Shown: positions 9,357-20,180 of the stretch, in pieces | How the letters are laid out: each line of letters opens with the position of its first letter | Position numbering within the stretch: position 1 is the first letter of the stretch | Assembly: GCA_028691375.1 (NCBI GenBank) | Contig: JAQUZJ010000004.1 | Location: 1 to 34,560, forward strand | Source of the DNA: Candidatus Altimarinota bacterium | GTDB lineage: Bacteria; Patescibacteriota; Gracilibacteria; BD1-5; UBA2023 | Direction: 5' to 3' | DNA length: 34,560 nt | Made by a program: the position numbers and the translations under genes | Notes under the pieces: generated by a model | Seen by the model: only the letters and a program-made list of their open reading frames with translations | The model's database searches: none | What the model was told of the DNA's origin: nothing

Positions 9357-10226
9357 TTAATTAGTAATAATTCTAACCTCTTCCTCCAAAATAATACCAA
9401 ATTTTTCAAAAACCTTTTGTTTAGCTAAATCTTTTAATGCCAAAATATCTTCATAGGTTCAGTTTTGGTCGTTTATAAAAAAATTTGCGTGTTTTTCCGA
9501 GATTTTTATTCATCAAATTCTTGTTCATTTGAGTCAAGCCTCATCAATAAGTTTGCCCGCAGAATTTGAAACAGAATTTTTAAAAAAAGATCCACAGGTA
9601 AATCAAGATGGTTGTTTGTTTTTTCTTTCTTGTAATAAATCTTCTGCGTTTGAAATGTCTAGGTGTCAATTTAGGTCAAATTTGGCTTTTATAAGAAAAT
9701 ATTTATCCTGAAGATCTTTTAAAAGAGAATATCTATAGGTAAAATTCATTGCTTTTTTGTCCATTTTGACGATTTCTCAAGTTTTGGTATCAAGAAGCTC
9801 ACATTCGATAAAATTATCTTTTATTTCAAGTCAAAAACATCATGCATTTCAAGCAATTGCACCACCAATTGTTCAAGGAAGTCAAGTCCAAGCTGAAAAA
9901 ACAGGATTATTATATTCATTTTTTAGTTTCAATGAAAAAGGAGAAATAAGCTCTCAAGAATAAACTTCAACAAAATTTCAATCAACTTGAATCCCTTTCA
10001 AAGAATTTTTGATAATTAATCAATCAAATTCATGGAATGCAAAAAGCAAATTTGTTCAAGATCAAATAAATATCTTTCTGATATTATTTATTTTAGTAAA
10101 AGCTAAAACTTCTTTTAGTTTGGTAAAATTGTCATTTGTAATCTCAAAAAAATATTTAGTTCTGGCTGGGGTTCTAAAAGAAGATAAATTTGTGATATCC
10201 TTATTTTGTTCTAATAAATCTAACAT
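9357..10226 (-). CDS. murB: UDP-N-acetylenolpyruvoylglucosamine reductase MurB
   Basis: 289 aa, ATG at 10224-10226, TAA stop. The FAD-binding region has SAWTGLPGTIGGAIAGNAG, and the substrate domain has TCGSFFKNS with the conserved proton-donor Ser, then AGKLIDEAGLKG and ISEKHANFFIND. MurB reduces UDP-GlcNAc-enolpyruvate to UDP-MurNAc with NADPH, so the organism appears to make peptidoglycan. Several motif glycines are TGA. It lies between uvrA (141-bp gap holding a structured leader) and the CYTH gene. Confidence 0.93.
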
Positions 10227-10247
10227 TTTTTTGAATTAATCTTAAAT

Positions 10248-10313
10248 CTTGTTTTTATAATTATCCTGAACCATCATATTCTACTTATTATGGATTCTAA
10301 AAACAAGTTCAGG
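10248..10313 (-). promoter_or_regulatory. Structured murB leader with interleaved inverted repeats (pseudoknot-capable)
   Basis: Two inverted pairs interleave in the order a-b-a'-b': CTTGTTTTTA (10248-10257) with TAAAAACAAG (10298-10307), 10/10, and CCTGAAC (10265-10271) with GTTCAGG (10307-10313), 7/7. A short CCAT/ATGG pair lies between b and a'. The segment is in the murB 5' region on the minus strand, between the uvrA stop and the murB start. It could be a pseudoknot, two alternative hairpins, or the uvrA terminator. Confidence 0.45.
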
Positions 10314-10367
10314 TGACGAAGTATAATGCCTTTTGCTCTAATTTTTTTTGTAAATTTTACAAATAGA

Positions 10368-13211
10368 TTAATCTATTTGTTTCTTTTTGTTTTCCAAAAA
10401 TTTCTTCAATGCTTCTCAGGTATAAGAGTTTTTGCAAGAAATTATATCTTTTGTTTTGCCACTAAAAAGTAGCTGTCATCATCATTCTCATCATTCTGGT
10501 CAAATGTCTATAATATAATCAGAATTGTCTATAAAATCAAGATTATGTTCAATTACAAGGACAGTATTGCCTTTGTCTACAAGTCAATCAAGAATATTTA
10601 ATAGTTTCTGAATGTCAGAAAAATGTAACCCTGTTGTAGGCTCATCAAGAACATAAATAGTTTTTGAGGTTGATCTTTTGGCAAGTTCTGTGGCCAGTTT
10701 TATTCTTTGAGATTCTCATCAAGACAGTGTTGGTGCGGTTTGTCATATTTTGATATATCCGAGTCAAACTCTAAATAAAACATCTAAAATACGACTAATT
10801 TTTGGAAATGATGCGAAAAAATCTTTTGCTTCTTCGACGGACATATCAAGAATTTGAGAAATATTTTTTCATTTGTATTTTACTTCAAGAGTCTCATTAT
10901 TATATTTTAATCCGTGACAGGCTTCGCATTCTACATAAACATCTGGTAAAAAATGCATTTCTATCTTTTTAGTTCAGCTTCACTCACAAATCTCACATCT
11001 TCATCATTTGGTATTAAAACTAAATCTTCCTGATAAAAATCATCTTCTTTGAGCTTCTTGTGTTGTTGCCATTAAATCTCTTACATGATTAAAGACTCCA
11101 GTATATGTAGCCACATTTGAATGACTGGTTTTTCAGATAGGAGATTGATCAATCATAATTATTTTATCAAGATTTTCGATTCCTTTGATTTCCCTAAATT
11201 TTCAAGGAACATATGATGTTGCCCTATTTAATTTTCTTAATAAATGGTTAGAAAGAATATCTATCATAAGACTGGATTTTCCTGATCCACTTACTCATGT
11301 TACAACATTAAAAACTCAAAGAGGAATTTTTACATCAACATTTTTTAAATTATTTTCTGTTGCTCAAATAATTTCTAAAAATCCATAGGGTTTTCTATTT
11401 TTATTTTCTAATTCCACCTGTAATTTGTTTGACAGGTATTGTCCAGTTACGCTTCTCTCATCTTTTAGAATTTCCTCATAAGTACCAGCAAAAACAATAT
11501 TTCATCAATGTAGTCACGCGCCAGGTCAAATGTCTATAATATAATCAGAATTTTTCATTATATCCTCATCGTGCTCTATTGTAATTACAGTATTTCCATT
11601 TTCAGATAATCTTTTTAAATTTGCTATTAACATATTATTATCTCTTGAATGAAGACCAATTGATGGTTCATCAAGGACATAAATAATTCACTCCAATTTC
11701 GTTCAAATTTGAGTAGCTAATCTAATCCTCTGGGACTCTCATCCTGAAAGAGTATTTGATCTACGAGAGATTGTCATATAGGCCAATCCTACTCAATTAA
11801 GAAATTCTAGTCTTTCAATAATATTTTTTAAAATGTTTTTAGAAATTTCTTTTTCCCTATCTGTAAATTTTATTTTACTGAAAAATTCAATTGAGTCAGA
11901 AACACTTAGTTTTGCCAATTGTCCTATATTTAATCATCAAACAAAAACATTTAAATAGTCTTTTTTTAGTCTAAATCCTGTGCAAACTTCACACTCAGTT
12001 TCAGTAACATAACTTGAAATTTTTTTAAGTACTGCTTCTCAGGTTTCTGGATTATGATACTTTCTTTCTAGGTTTGGGATTACTCATTCATATTTCATTT
12101 TAAATAGCCTTTTTTGTCCATCTTCAAAAATATAGGGAATTTCAAAAGTTTCAGGAGTTCAATAAAGAATTTGATTTTTTTCTTGTTTTGTTAATAAAGA
12201 ATATTTTTTATTCATGTTTATATGATATTTTTTACACATGGTCTCAAGAATTTGTATATAATATCTGCTTTGATTCCAAGGTAAAATAGATCACTCATTT
12301 AGGCTTAAATTAAAATTAATTATCTTTTCTTCTAAAAATGCTGGTTTCATGCCAAGTCAATGACAACTTTCGCAAGCTCAATAATGAGAATTAAAAGAAA
12401 AATTTGAAATTACCAAATCTTGACATTTATACTTGCAGACTGGACAAAATGCTTGTCTAGAAAAAACTTCATATTTATTTTCTTCTAAAAGATAAATTTC
12501 TAAAAATTCATCTCCATTTTTAAAAGCTGTATTTATGGAATCATTTAGTCTTTTTAGGCTTTCAATATCATAATCTTTTTTTGAAACAAGTCTATCAACT
12601 ACTATATAAATTTTGGCTCCGGTTATTGGAAAATCTTCTTCATCTCAAACAGAGTAAATTTTTCAGTCAATCATATATCTTATAAATCCCAAAGAAACTA
12701 TTTCTTTTTTTAATTCTTCTAAATTTAAATTTTTAGTTAAATCCAAAGGAGCTAAAATATAAAATTTTGTATTTTCTTTAAAATTTTTTATGTGTTCAAC
12801 AATATCTCAAGAAGTGTATTTCTTTAAAATAACTCAATGTTCGGGACATTTTTGTATTCAAATATTTGTATAAAGGAGCCTATAAAAATCATAAATTTCT
12901 GTAATTGTTCAAACTGTTGATCTTGGATTTGTCGAAACTGTTTTTTGATTAATACTTATCGTTGGTGATAATCATTTAATTTCTTCAACTTTTGTGTCTT
13001 CATTAATCGAAGAAATTATCATACGAGCATAGGTTGAAAGGCTTTCAAGATATCTTCTCTGTCATTCAGCATAAATAGTATCAAAAGCTAAACTTGATTT
13101 ACCTGATCAGCTTACTCAAGTAATAACCGTAAGTTTATTTTTTGGTATTTTTACAGAAACATTTTTCAAATTATGTGTATTCGCTCAATATACTTCTAAA
13201 AAATCAGACAT
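10368..13211 (-). CDS. uvrA: Excinuclease ABC subunit A (UvrA)
   Basis: 947 aa, ATG at 13209-13211, TAA stop, normal UvrA length. The N-terminus is typical: [19 protein letters not shown], then the first Walker [16 protein letters not shown] first zinc module has CPVCKYKC...CESCHGLG. The second half carries [20 protein letters not shown] with ECEACHG, the UvrA zinc finger, followed by the LSGGE-type signature, LDEPTTGLH and the H-loop. UvrA is the damage-recognition ATPase of nucleotide excision repair; uvrB and uvrC are not in the window. It would be cut into dozens of pieces under the standard code. Upstream, comF is 104 bp away. Confidence 0.96.
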
Positions 13212-13314
13212 TAAAAAATTTTTAATTTATAATAAAAGAACCTATGCATTGTAATAGATTTTTTTAAAAATGGAAGAAATATTATAATAAATATGAAATT
13301 ATATTCACTAATAA

Positions 13315-13926
13315 TTAATATCCTGTCGCCAAAAATAATCCATAAACTTTTCTAGCTCAGTTTTTTTTAAGAATTTTAGTTAGTTCATTTGCTGTTGATC
13401 AGGTTGAAATAATATCGTCAACAATAATAAAATCTTTTCATTTTACTAGATTTAGATATTTTTTCTTTATAGTAAAAGAATTTAGAACATTTATTTGTCT
13501 TTGTTTTTTACTGAGTCAAACTTGATGTTTTGTATTTTTGATTTTTTTGAATAGTTTTATAAATTCTAAATCTTTATTGAAATTTTCGGCTAATAAGTAA
13601 GTTTGATTATATCATCTTGCAAAATATCTTCAAAAAGTCATAGGAACTCAAACAATAAAAACATCTTCTTTTTTTACCCGATTTTTTAGATAAAGATCAA
13701 AAAGCTTTTTTAGGTAAGGTAAAAATTTTTTATGCAATTCCTTGTTATGAAGATATTTAAAGTTTTCGATTTTTCTTTTGAAAGAATCATTATATTCTAG
13801 TGCAACATAAACTCAATCCAATAAAAAATTCAGATTTTCTTTTTTATAAAAATCTGTTTTGTCAAAATTTATGATTTTAAATTCTTTTTCTTCATTGCAA
13901 AATAAAGACTCCAGACTTTTAAACAT
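13315..13926 (-). CDS. comF: ComF-type phosphoribosyltransferase
   Basis: 203 aa, ATG at 13924-13926, TAA stop. FIVGVPMTFGRYFARGYNQT and then NTKHQVGLSKKQRQINVLNSF are the characteristic ComF/GntX blocks. DFIIVDDIISTGSTANELTK is a canonical PRPP-binding loop with the two Asp residues. The usual N-terminal zinc-finger of ComF is missing (a single Cys near residue 10). ComF is required for DNA uptake in competent bacteria, which fits the pilT gene in the same window. It is 21 bp after the multi-pass membrane gene and probably cotranscribed with it. Confidence 0.88.
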
Positions 13927-13946
13927 TTTTATGGTTCTTAATTGTT

Positions 13947-15161
13947 TTAATTTTTACTTTTTAATTTAATAAAACCCAAAAACAAAATTATTGATTCTAT
14001 CAAAAAAAATATGGAGATATTGCCAATACTAAACTCTCTTGTTTTTATAAAAAATGATATTATAAAAATGATACTAAAAATAACTCAAAAATAGTTTATA
14101 AAATGACTCTCCAATAAATGTCTTTTTTGAAAACCATAAATATATCAAATACATGCTGAGGGGAAAAAATATATAAAAATTACACTTAATAAAAAGTTTT
14201 CTCAAAAAATTCAAATCAATGCTTTTGTATAAATAAAAGATATGCTTAACAAAACCATCAGCAAAGACAAATAATTTATATAAGAATTATAAATTATTCC
14301 ATTAAAAATAATTCAAAAAATCAGTGTGAAGTAATAACAAGGATTGCCTGTATAAAATAATAAAATTGTTGAAAAAATAATAGAAATATAACTCAAAATA
14401 ACACCAAAAAATCTAGAAACTAAAACAAAATTTTTCAATTTTTCAATTTTTGTGAATAAAAAGAAATAAATAAAAGAAAAAACTGAAAAAATATAGGTTG
14501 TAAAATAAGCCCAATCTAACTGGATAAAATATTTTAAGTAGAAAAAAATCAAGATTAATAAATAAAATAGAAAGAATGTATATAAATTTTGTTTGGTTTT
14601 TTTTGTAATAAAATCATCAAAAAAAAGGCAGACTAAAATAGCAGAAATAGAAAGAAAAGTATTTATTATAAAAATTAAATTAACCTCTTTTTTTCAAAAA
14701 AAATATAAGAAAATAAGAAAAACAAAAATTATTGAAAAAGAAACAAAATTTGATCTAAACACAAGAAAAACAGTTTCTCTTTTATCTTTTTTTAATGATT
14801 CGAAAAATAATGTGAATAAAATAACTGCTATAATTAACGTGGCCACAGAAAAATCAAAACCAAAACTTATCGACAATCAAAAAAGAGCTAGATAAAATAG
14901 TAAAAACGAAAGATAATAAGATCCTTTTCTTAAATATATTAATATTGTTCTTATAAAACTTTTTTCATTAAATAAAGGTTCTTTTCCTTCTGATAAATTT
15001 TTTTGTTTTGATAGAAGTTTCTTTTTTTCCAAGATATATGGGTTAAAATAAAACAAGAAGAAAAAACCTAAAATTAAGAAAAAAACACTTTCAACAACTC
15101 TTGAAAATATAAAAAATATTATGGAAAAAACCAAATTAACAGCAAAAAATACAATAAACAT
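13947..15161 (-). CDS. Uncharacterised multi-pass membrane protein
   Basis: 404 aa, ATG at 15159-15161, one base after the stop of the preceding gene, TAA stop. It is almost entirely hydrophobic, very rich in Phe, Ile, Leu and Tyr, with about 12 predicted transmembrane segments. One soluble loop after the second segment is charged (EKKKLLSKQKNLSEGKEPLF). No motif of a known transporter or polymerase was seen. The extreme AT richness biases composition toward these residues, so similarity to known families would be hard to see by eye. It forms a unit with the coiled-coil membrane gene upstream and comF downstream. Confidence 0.8.
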
Positions 15162-15162
15162 A

Positions 15163-16515
15163 TTAAAAATTAATTTTAATATATACAACAAAAACAATAT
15201 ATATTACTATCGAAAACAATAAAACAAGAAAATTCTTTGAAACTTTGAGTAAAAATCACAAAAAAGTCAACATTGCTATAATAGAAAGTATGTTTATATT
15301 AAAATCAAACACAAAAATTTTATTTAAAAAAAGTAGAAAAATAAAAAATATTGAGTACATAAAAACCACATACAGTAAAAAATCTCAAACTTTATTTGTG
15401 AAATATATTAAAAAATCTGAATAATAACTGAATCCTTTGATTATTTTTGTGTAAGAAAATTTCTTTCCATAAATTCTGTTTTTTAATATCTCTATGTTTT
15501 GAGATATGGTTTTTCTTCTTAATAAAGCAATTTTTAGATTATTTGAATTATAGAAAATAATATTTTTAAATATGTTTATGTTTTCTTTTGTTAATTTTTT
15601 CTTATAAATATTTAATTCTCTTAAAGATTTTAAATAACTATAAGAGGTCTTATCCGCTTGTCATCATTCCTTTTTTTCTTTTTTCTTAAAAATTGATTCT
15701 AAAATTCTTTTTGCTTTATTGGTGGTACTTTCTCCTGTTTTAATGGAAGTTGTAGATCAAAAATTTTTTAGAAGCTTATTAGTTTCTTTTAATAATTCTA
15801 TTTTTTTTGTGTCTTTGTTTTCTTTTATAATAAAAACTTCTATTTTTCAAACTTCTATAAGTAAACTCTGACATTTTATTTTTATTTGTTCTATATTTGT
15901 TATGTTTTTTAGTTGTCTTAAACCGATTATAGATTCTGATAATTGTAAATTTTGTTCGGGGGTTATAGAGTTGTTATAATTATCTTTTAAATCAACTATT
16001 TTTAAAATAGTTTTATCAACAAGGCTATAATATTTTTGAAGTTTTTTATCTAACAAAAGATTGTCGGATTCTTCTTCTTTTTTCAAGGCCCTGTTCTCTT
16101 TTTTATTAAAAGTTTTTTCTTTGCTTTCTTCTTCTTTTTTTTGTTTGTTTATTTGTTTATATATTTTATAACTTTCTTGTACTTTCCTTGTTATTATTTT
16201 CTTATTATTCTCATCCGATTCTTTTTTGTCATAAATATATATAACATTATATTTGAGATCATCTATTAATTTAACATAGGCTTTAATAATATCCTCGGAT
16301 TTTATTTGTCATTTTTTTATAGTTTTATCCGACATTAGAATATCAAAATAAAAAAAATTATCCTTATCAATTTCACTTATGTCTATTTCTATTAATTCTA
16401 TTACAGAATATCATTGTGAGTGTAATTTAATACGAACATCATCTTTATTTTCTCAATTTACTATAAGTTCTATTTTTTTATTTCCTAGAATACAAATAGC
16501 TTTAAAATTGGTCAT
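15163..16515 (-). CDS. Uncharacterised coiled-coil protein with C-terminal membrane segments
   Basis: 450 aa, ATG at 16513-16515, TAA stop. The first 40 residues (KIELIVNGENKDDVRIKLHS, then QGYSVIELIEID) faintly recall the N-terminal region of PilC/GspF platform proteins. A Lys/Glu-rich coiled coil spans roughly residues 110-300. Three hydrophobic segments lie in the last 90 residues (FLLYVVFMYSIFFIFLLFLN and two more). No enzymatic motif is visible. The gene stops one base before the next membrane protein begins, so the two are very likely translated together and may form a complex. Function unknown. Confidence 0.78.
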
Positions 16516-16541
16516 TAATTTTTAATATAAGTTTAAATAAA

Positions 16542-16891
16542 TTATTTTATAATTTTTGTATAAATCTTCCTGATTCATTTTTTTAAAAATTTTTCATATT
16601 TTTTTATAAATGTAATTAAAAATTTTCTATCATCTATACTTAATCTTTCTTTTTGAGATTTATTATTATTTTTATTATCCCTAAAAGAATATTTTTTTTC
16701 ATAAAACAAAAATTAAATCATTATAATTATCTTAGTTTATATCATTCAAAAATATTTCTTACTCAAGATATTAAAGTTGAATTATTTTTATATTTTTCTC
16801 AATAATTACACACACTTAATAAATCAATAGATTTAATTTGTTCTTGTGTATTATTATCTATTTTATTGGATTGATATTCAAAATTACTCAT
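16542..16891 (-). pseudogene. Frame-disrupted small gene
   Basis: From the ATG at 16889-16891 a 54-codon ORF (MSNFEYQSNKIDNNTQEQIK...) ends at TAA 16727-16729 after IFEGYKLR. The next stretch is sensible in a second frame (DNYNDLIFVL), and the rest in a third (FYEKKYSFRDNKNNNKSQKE ... KKYEKFLKKGIRKIYTKIIK, ending at TAA 16542-16544). The breaks fall at AT-rich and poly-A sites. Two frameshifts would join them into one protein of about 115 aa, so a decayed gene or sequencing indels are likely. The alternative is two independent tiny genes. It has the same orientation as its neighbours and lies inside the membrane-protein cluster. Confidence 0.42.
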
Positions 16892-16906
16892 ATTTATTTT
16901 TAAAAA

Positions 16907-17194
16907 TTAAAAAAATGAATTCTTTTCTAATATAAAACTACCTTTTTTTTGTTTATTTTCAAGATCTTTTATATTTTTTAAACTATCTAATCTTTTTTTA
17001 TTTTCTATATTTTCTATTAATTTAATTATTTTATAATAAAATCCTTCAAAATCTTTATCATTCAATAAAGTCATAGATTCTAAATATAATCTTTTTTCTT
17101 TTTCTTCTAAATTTAATTCTTTTATTAGAGTTTTTAAAATTTTTTCTCTATTAGATCTTAATTTGTATTTACTGAATATATTTAATATGAACAT
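16907..17194 (-). CDS. Small charged helical protein
   Basis: 95 aa, ATG at 17192-17194, TAA stop, no internal TGA. The sequence is rich in Lys, Glu, Leu and Ile (ILKTLIKELNLEEKEKRLYL) and looks fully helical, with no signal peptide or membrane segment. It leads the minus-strand cluster that continues with the disrupted gene, the coiled-coil protein and the multi-pass membrane protein. No family recognised. Confidence 0.6.
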   Translation of the reverse strand: MFILNIFSKYKLRSNREKILKTLIKELNLEEKEKRLYLESMTLLNDKDFEGFYYKIIKLIENIENKKRLDSLKNIKDLENKQKKGSFILEKNSFF

Positions 17195-17479
17195 ATTATT
17201 TATAATATATATTATATATTAATAGTATTAAGATAAAAGTTATAAACTTTTGTGTTTATTTTAGTATAGAAAGTTTTTTTAAGTATTTAACATTTCTTAG
17301 TGGAATAATAATCATTTTTTCTTTTTATGAAAGTTTTTTTAAGAGATTTTTTAACAATTTTAAATTTGGTGAAAGTTAAAAAATATAATTTGTGTTTTTT
17401 ATTAAAAAAGATAATATCTGAAAGTTAAAAACATTTCCATTTCTTTATTAAAATTATTAACATTTTTTATATAAAAAAC
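17195..17479. other. AT-rich divergent intergenic region with GAAAGTT direct repeats
   Basis: This 285-bp gap separates divergent genes. GAAAGTT occurs four times in the same orientation, at 17269, 17329, 17371 and 17420, each followed by a T or A run. It may hold promoters for both directions or a binding-site array, but nothing stronger is visible. Confidence 0.35.
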
Positions 17480-18802
17480 ATGATAAGTAATAAAACAAAA
17501 AAAGTTATTATCATTTTAGTGATGATATTATCTTTTTTTATGGGTTATAGTATAGGATATAATAGGTTTGTCCCGAATATAATAAACTGAAATAATTATT
17601 CTTTATCTCAAACATGAGTAATAAAAACAGATGATAGCCTAAATAATTCTCTTTTAAATGAAACATACAGACTTATTAGTAAATATTTTTATTCCTTTGA
17701 TACAGTAAAAAACAAAGAAGTAAGTTACGGTATGATAAAATGAATGGTTACAGTTTTAAAAGATAAGCATACAGAATTTTTTACACCGGATGAAGCCAAA
17801 AAGTTTAATGAAGTTTTAAACTGAGATTTTGAATGAATTTGAGCCATTATACAAAAACACGCTTTATGAGTACAAGTTGAAAGAATAATTGCTGGGTCAC
17901 CAGCAAAAGACGTTTGAATACAGGCAAAGGATGTCATTATTAAAGCGGATTGACAAGATTTAAAGGACTTGGAACTTACAGATGCTGTAAATAAAATAAA
18001 ATGACCAGCAGGAACGCAAGTAAAATTGGAGGTTTTGAGACAATGAGAAAAAGAAACACTTACTTTTGATATTACAAGAAGAAAAGTAGAGGTTCCAACA
18101 GTTGAATATAAAATAGTGGAAAATAATGTTTGATATATTGCATTAAATATATTTTGAGAAAATAGTGCTGATGAGTTCAACAAAGCGGTTGAAGATTTAT
18201 ATTCAAAAAACGTAAAATGAATAATGATAGACTTGAGAGATAATTCTTGATGAATTTTGGACAAGGCAGTTGAAATACTGTCCAATTTTATTGAAAAAGA
18301 CAAACTTTTGGTTACTACAAAAGAAAAAAATATCCTAAACAACAAATCATATTTTTCTTACTGAAATAATCATAAAAAAGTTCCGCTAATTGTTCTTATA
18401 AATGGCAATTCAGCTTCAGCTTCAGAGATTATGGCATGAGCGTTAAAAGATTATTCTCAAGCAATTTTGGTTGGAGAAAAAACTTACGGGAAATGATCTG
18501 TACAAAGACCTTTTACACTAACTGATGGAAGTGAAATAAAAATTACTGTAGCAAAATGGTATACACCAAAAGATAATTTAATTGATGGAATCTGAATTCA
18601 ACCCGATATTGAAGTCAAATTTCAAAAAGAAGATTTTGATAAAAAATATGATAGACAACTCGAAGAAGGAAAAAAGATTCTAAATAAATTTATAGAAACT
18701 CAAGATATAAACAAAACAATAGAAATTTTTAATAAAAACATTTCAAATTCTTGAAGCGGAACCACAAATACGTGAGCCACGAATTCCTGAACAACAAAAT
18801 AA
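17480..18802 (+). CDS. S41 family carboxy-terminal processing protease (CtpA-like)
   Basis: 440 aa, ATG at 17480, TAA stop at 18800-18802. One N-terminal membrane segment (VIIILVMILSFFMGYSIGY, residues 10-28) anchors the protein outside the cytoplasmic membrane. A PDZ domain covers about residues 110-190 (VERIIAGSPAKDVGIQAKDV). The S41 catalytic core has GNSASASEIMAGALKDY with nucleophile Ser313 and VGEKTYGKGSVQ with general base Lys338, spaced 25 residues apart as in E. coli Tsp. The C-terminus is a Ser/Gly/Thr-rich tail. The family degrades or trims envelope proteins. Many structural glycines are TGA. A hypothetical gene and dcd follow on the same strand. Confidence 0.93.
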
Positions 18803-18823
18803 TTATTCTATATTAAATTATTT

Positions 18824-19489
18824 ATGTGATTAAATTATTCTGATGATGATTTAGATTGAGGAGAAGCATCAAATGTTGTAAATGAATGATCTCCAGAAAA
18901 AGCCAAAGACAAGGCTTCTAAATCATTAAAAAAAATAGCACAAATTAAAAAAGATGAGCAAAAAGCAAAAAGAGATGATTTATTCTTAGCTCAGATTCTT
19001 GTTGAGTTTATAAAAGATAAAAAATATAATTCAATTATCTGACATATTTTTCCTTTAATAGACATATGAACGCCATCCAATCTGATTATTTGAATAATAT
19101 CACTCATCTATAAACCAGCCTCTGATATTATCAGAAAAAATTTTCCTGTTTGAGAACTTATAGAATTTGATTATGAAATAAATTTCCAAAAACAAGAATT
19201 TAATGAAGAAAAAATAGACCCAAAAGTAAGAAAAAGGATAAATGAATGGATAGATGATATTTACAATATAATAATTTTAGATCCATCCAATCTTTTGGCA
19301 AAAAGAACCCTAAAAATAATAGCATCAAGTTATAAAAAAAATCTTTCTGAATTTATTGCTCGTGCTTTTATTTTTTTCCTTCACTCTTTGAATTTTGATA
19401 TTAGCGAAAGAAAAGCCTTGAATTATGCTGATTTCATAGTAGATGAAATTAAAAAGAAAACAGAAAAATTAGAATTAGAGGAAATTTAA
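18824..19489 (+). CDS. Hypothetical protein with central hydrophobic segment
   Basis: 221 aa, ATG at 18824 followed at once by a TGA glycine codon, TAA stop. The N-terminus is acidic and Lys-rich. One hydrophobic region near residue 80-100 (GTPSNLIIGIISLIYKPAS) could touch the membrane. The C-terminal half is helical (RKRINEWIDDIYNIIILDPS and FIARAFIFFLHSLNFDI). No family recognised. It starts 21 bp after the S41 protease and 54 bp before dcd. Confidence 0.72.
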
Positions 19490-19543
19490 AATATTCTTAA
19501 TTTCTTTTATATATCTGCAGTTTAAATATAACAAAATATTACC

Positions 19544-20137
19544 ATGATCCTTTCTGATAGAGATATTAAAAAAAACATTGAAGAATGAAAAATTATTATA
19601 GATCCGATGTTTCCAAAGTGTATCCAGCCTGCTAGTATTGATCTTCATCTTTGAGCTGATTTTTTGATTTTTAAAAATTCTCGTCACGCTTATATTGATG
19701 TAGCTGAACCAGTTGAAGAAATGATGAGCGAAGTAAATATTGATGATGAAAGACAATTTATTCTTCATCCAGGTGAATTTGCTCTTGGAATGACTTATGA
19801 GATAGTTTGAGTTCCTACAAATATGGTTGCAAGACTTGAATGAAAATCTTCTATCGCAAGGCTCGGTATTATAGTGCATACCACAGCCGGATTTATAGAT
19901 CCAGGAAATAAATTAAAAATCACACTAGAACTTTTTAATATGTCTAATCTTCCAGTTAAGCTTTATTACAAAATGCCAATTGCTCAGATTGCATTTGAAT
20001 TATTATCATCAGAAGCTGATATTTGCTATGGGAAGGATTGACTAAATAGTAAATATTATGGTGATCTAAAACCAAAAGCTAGCCAGTATTACAAGAATTT
20101 TTTGAAAAATAATGAGTGGATTAAATTTAAAGGATAA
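19544..20137 (+). CDS. dcd: dCTP deaminase
   Basis: 197 aa, ATG at 19544, TAA stop. It begins MILSDRDIKKNIEEGKIIID and contains the family landmarks: QPASIDLHLGADFLIF, HPGEFALGMTYEIV, ARLEGKSSIARLGIIVHTTA, and GFIDPGNKLKITLELFN with the catalytic Glu. It ends with CYGKDGLNSKYYG. dCTP deaminase makes dUTP for thymidylate synthesis; whether this one is the bifunctional dUTP-forming type cannot be told. Its transcript ends in a hairpin that overlaps the 3' end of the convergent folC gene. Confidence 0.93.
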
Positions 20138-20147
20138 TTGAATTTAT

Positions 20148-20180
20148 AAAAAATAGTTCTGATTTTAAGAACTATTTTTT
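20148..20180. terminator. Bidirectional terminator between dcd and folC
   Basis: AAAAAATAGTTCT (20148-20160) pairs exactly with AGAACTATTTTTT (20168-20180), loop 7 nt. T runs lie on either strand. It serves convergent dcd and folC; the folC stop codon (20172-20174) is inside the stem. Confidence 0.82.

Noticed and set aside
14877-15197. Upstream TTG start (15197) for the multi-pass membrane protein
   Set aside because: The ATG at 15159-15161 lies one base after the previous stop, a typical coupled start; the TTG would add 12 residues overlapping the preceding gene.
16542-17480. CRISPR or tandem repeat array in the AT-rich region
   Set aside because: The repeats are short homopolymer and AT motifs with irregular spacing; no direct repeats of 20 bp or more with unique spacers.
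17725-18345. Long minus-strand open frame (206 codons)
   Set aside because: It is the antisense shadow of the S41 protease gene; the plus strand has the conserved PDZ and S41 motifs in code 25.
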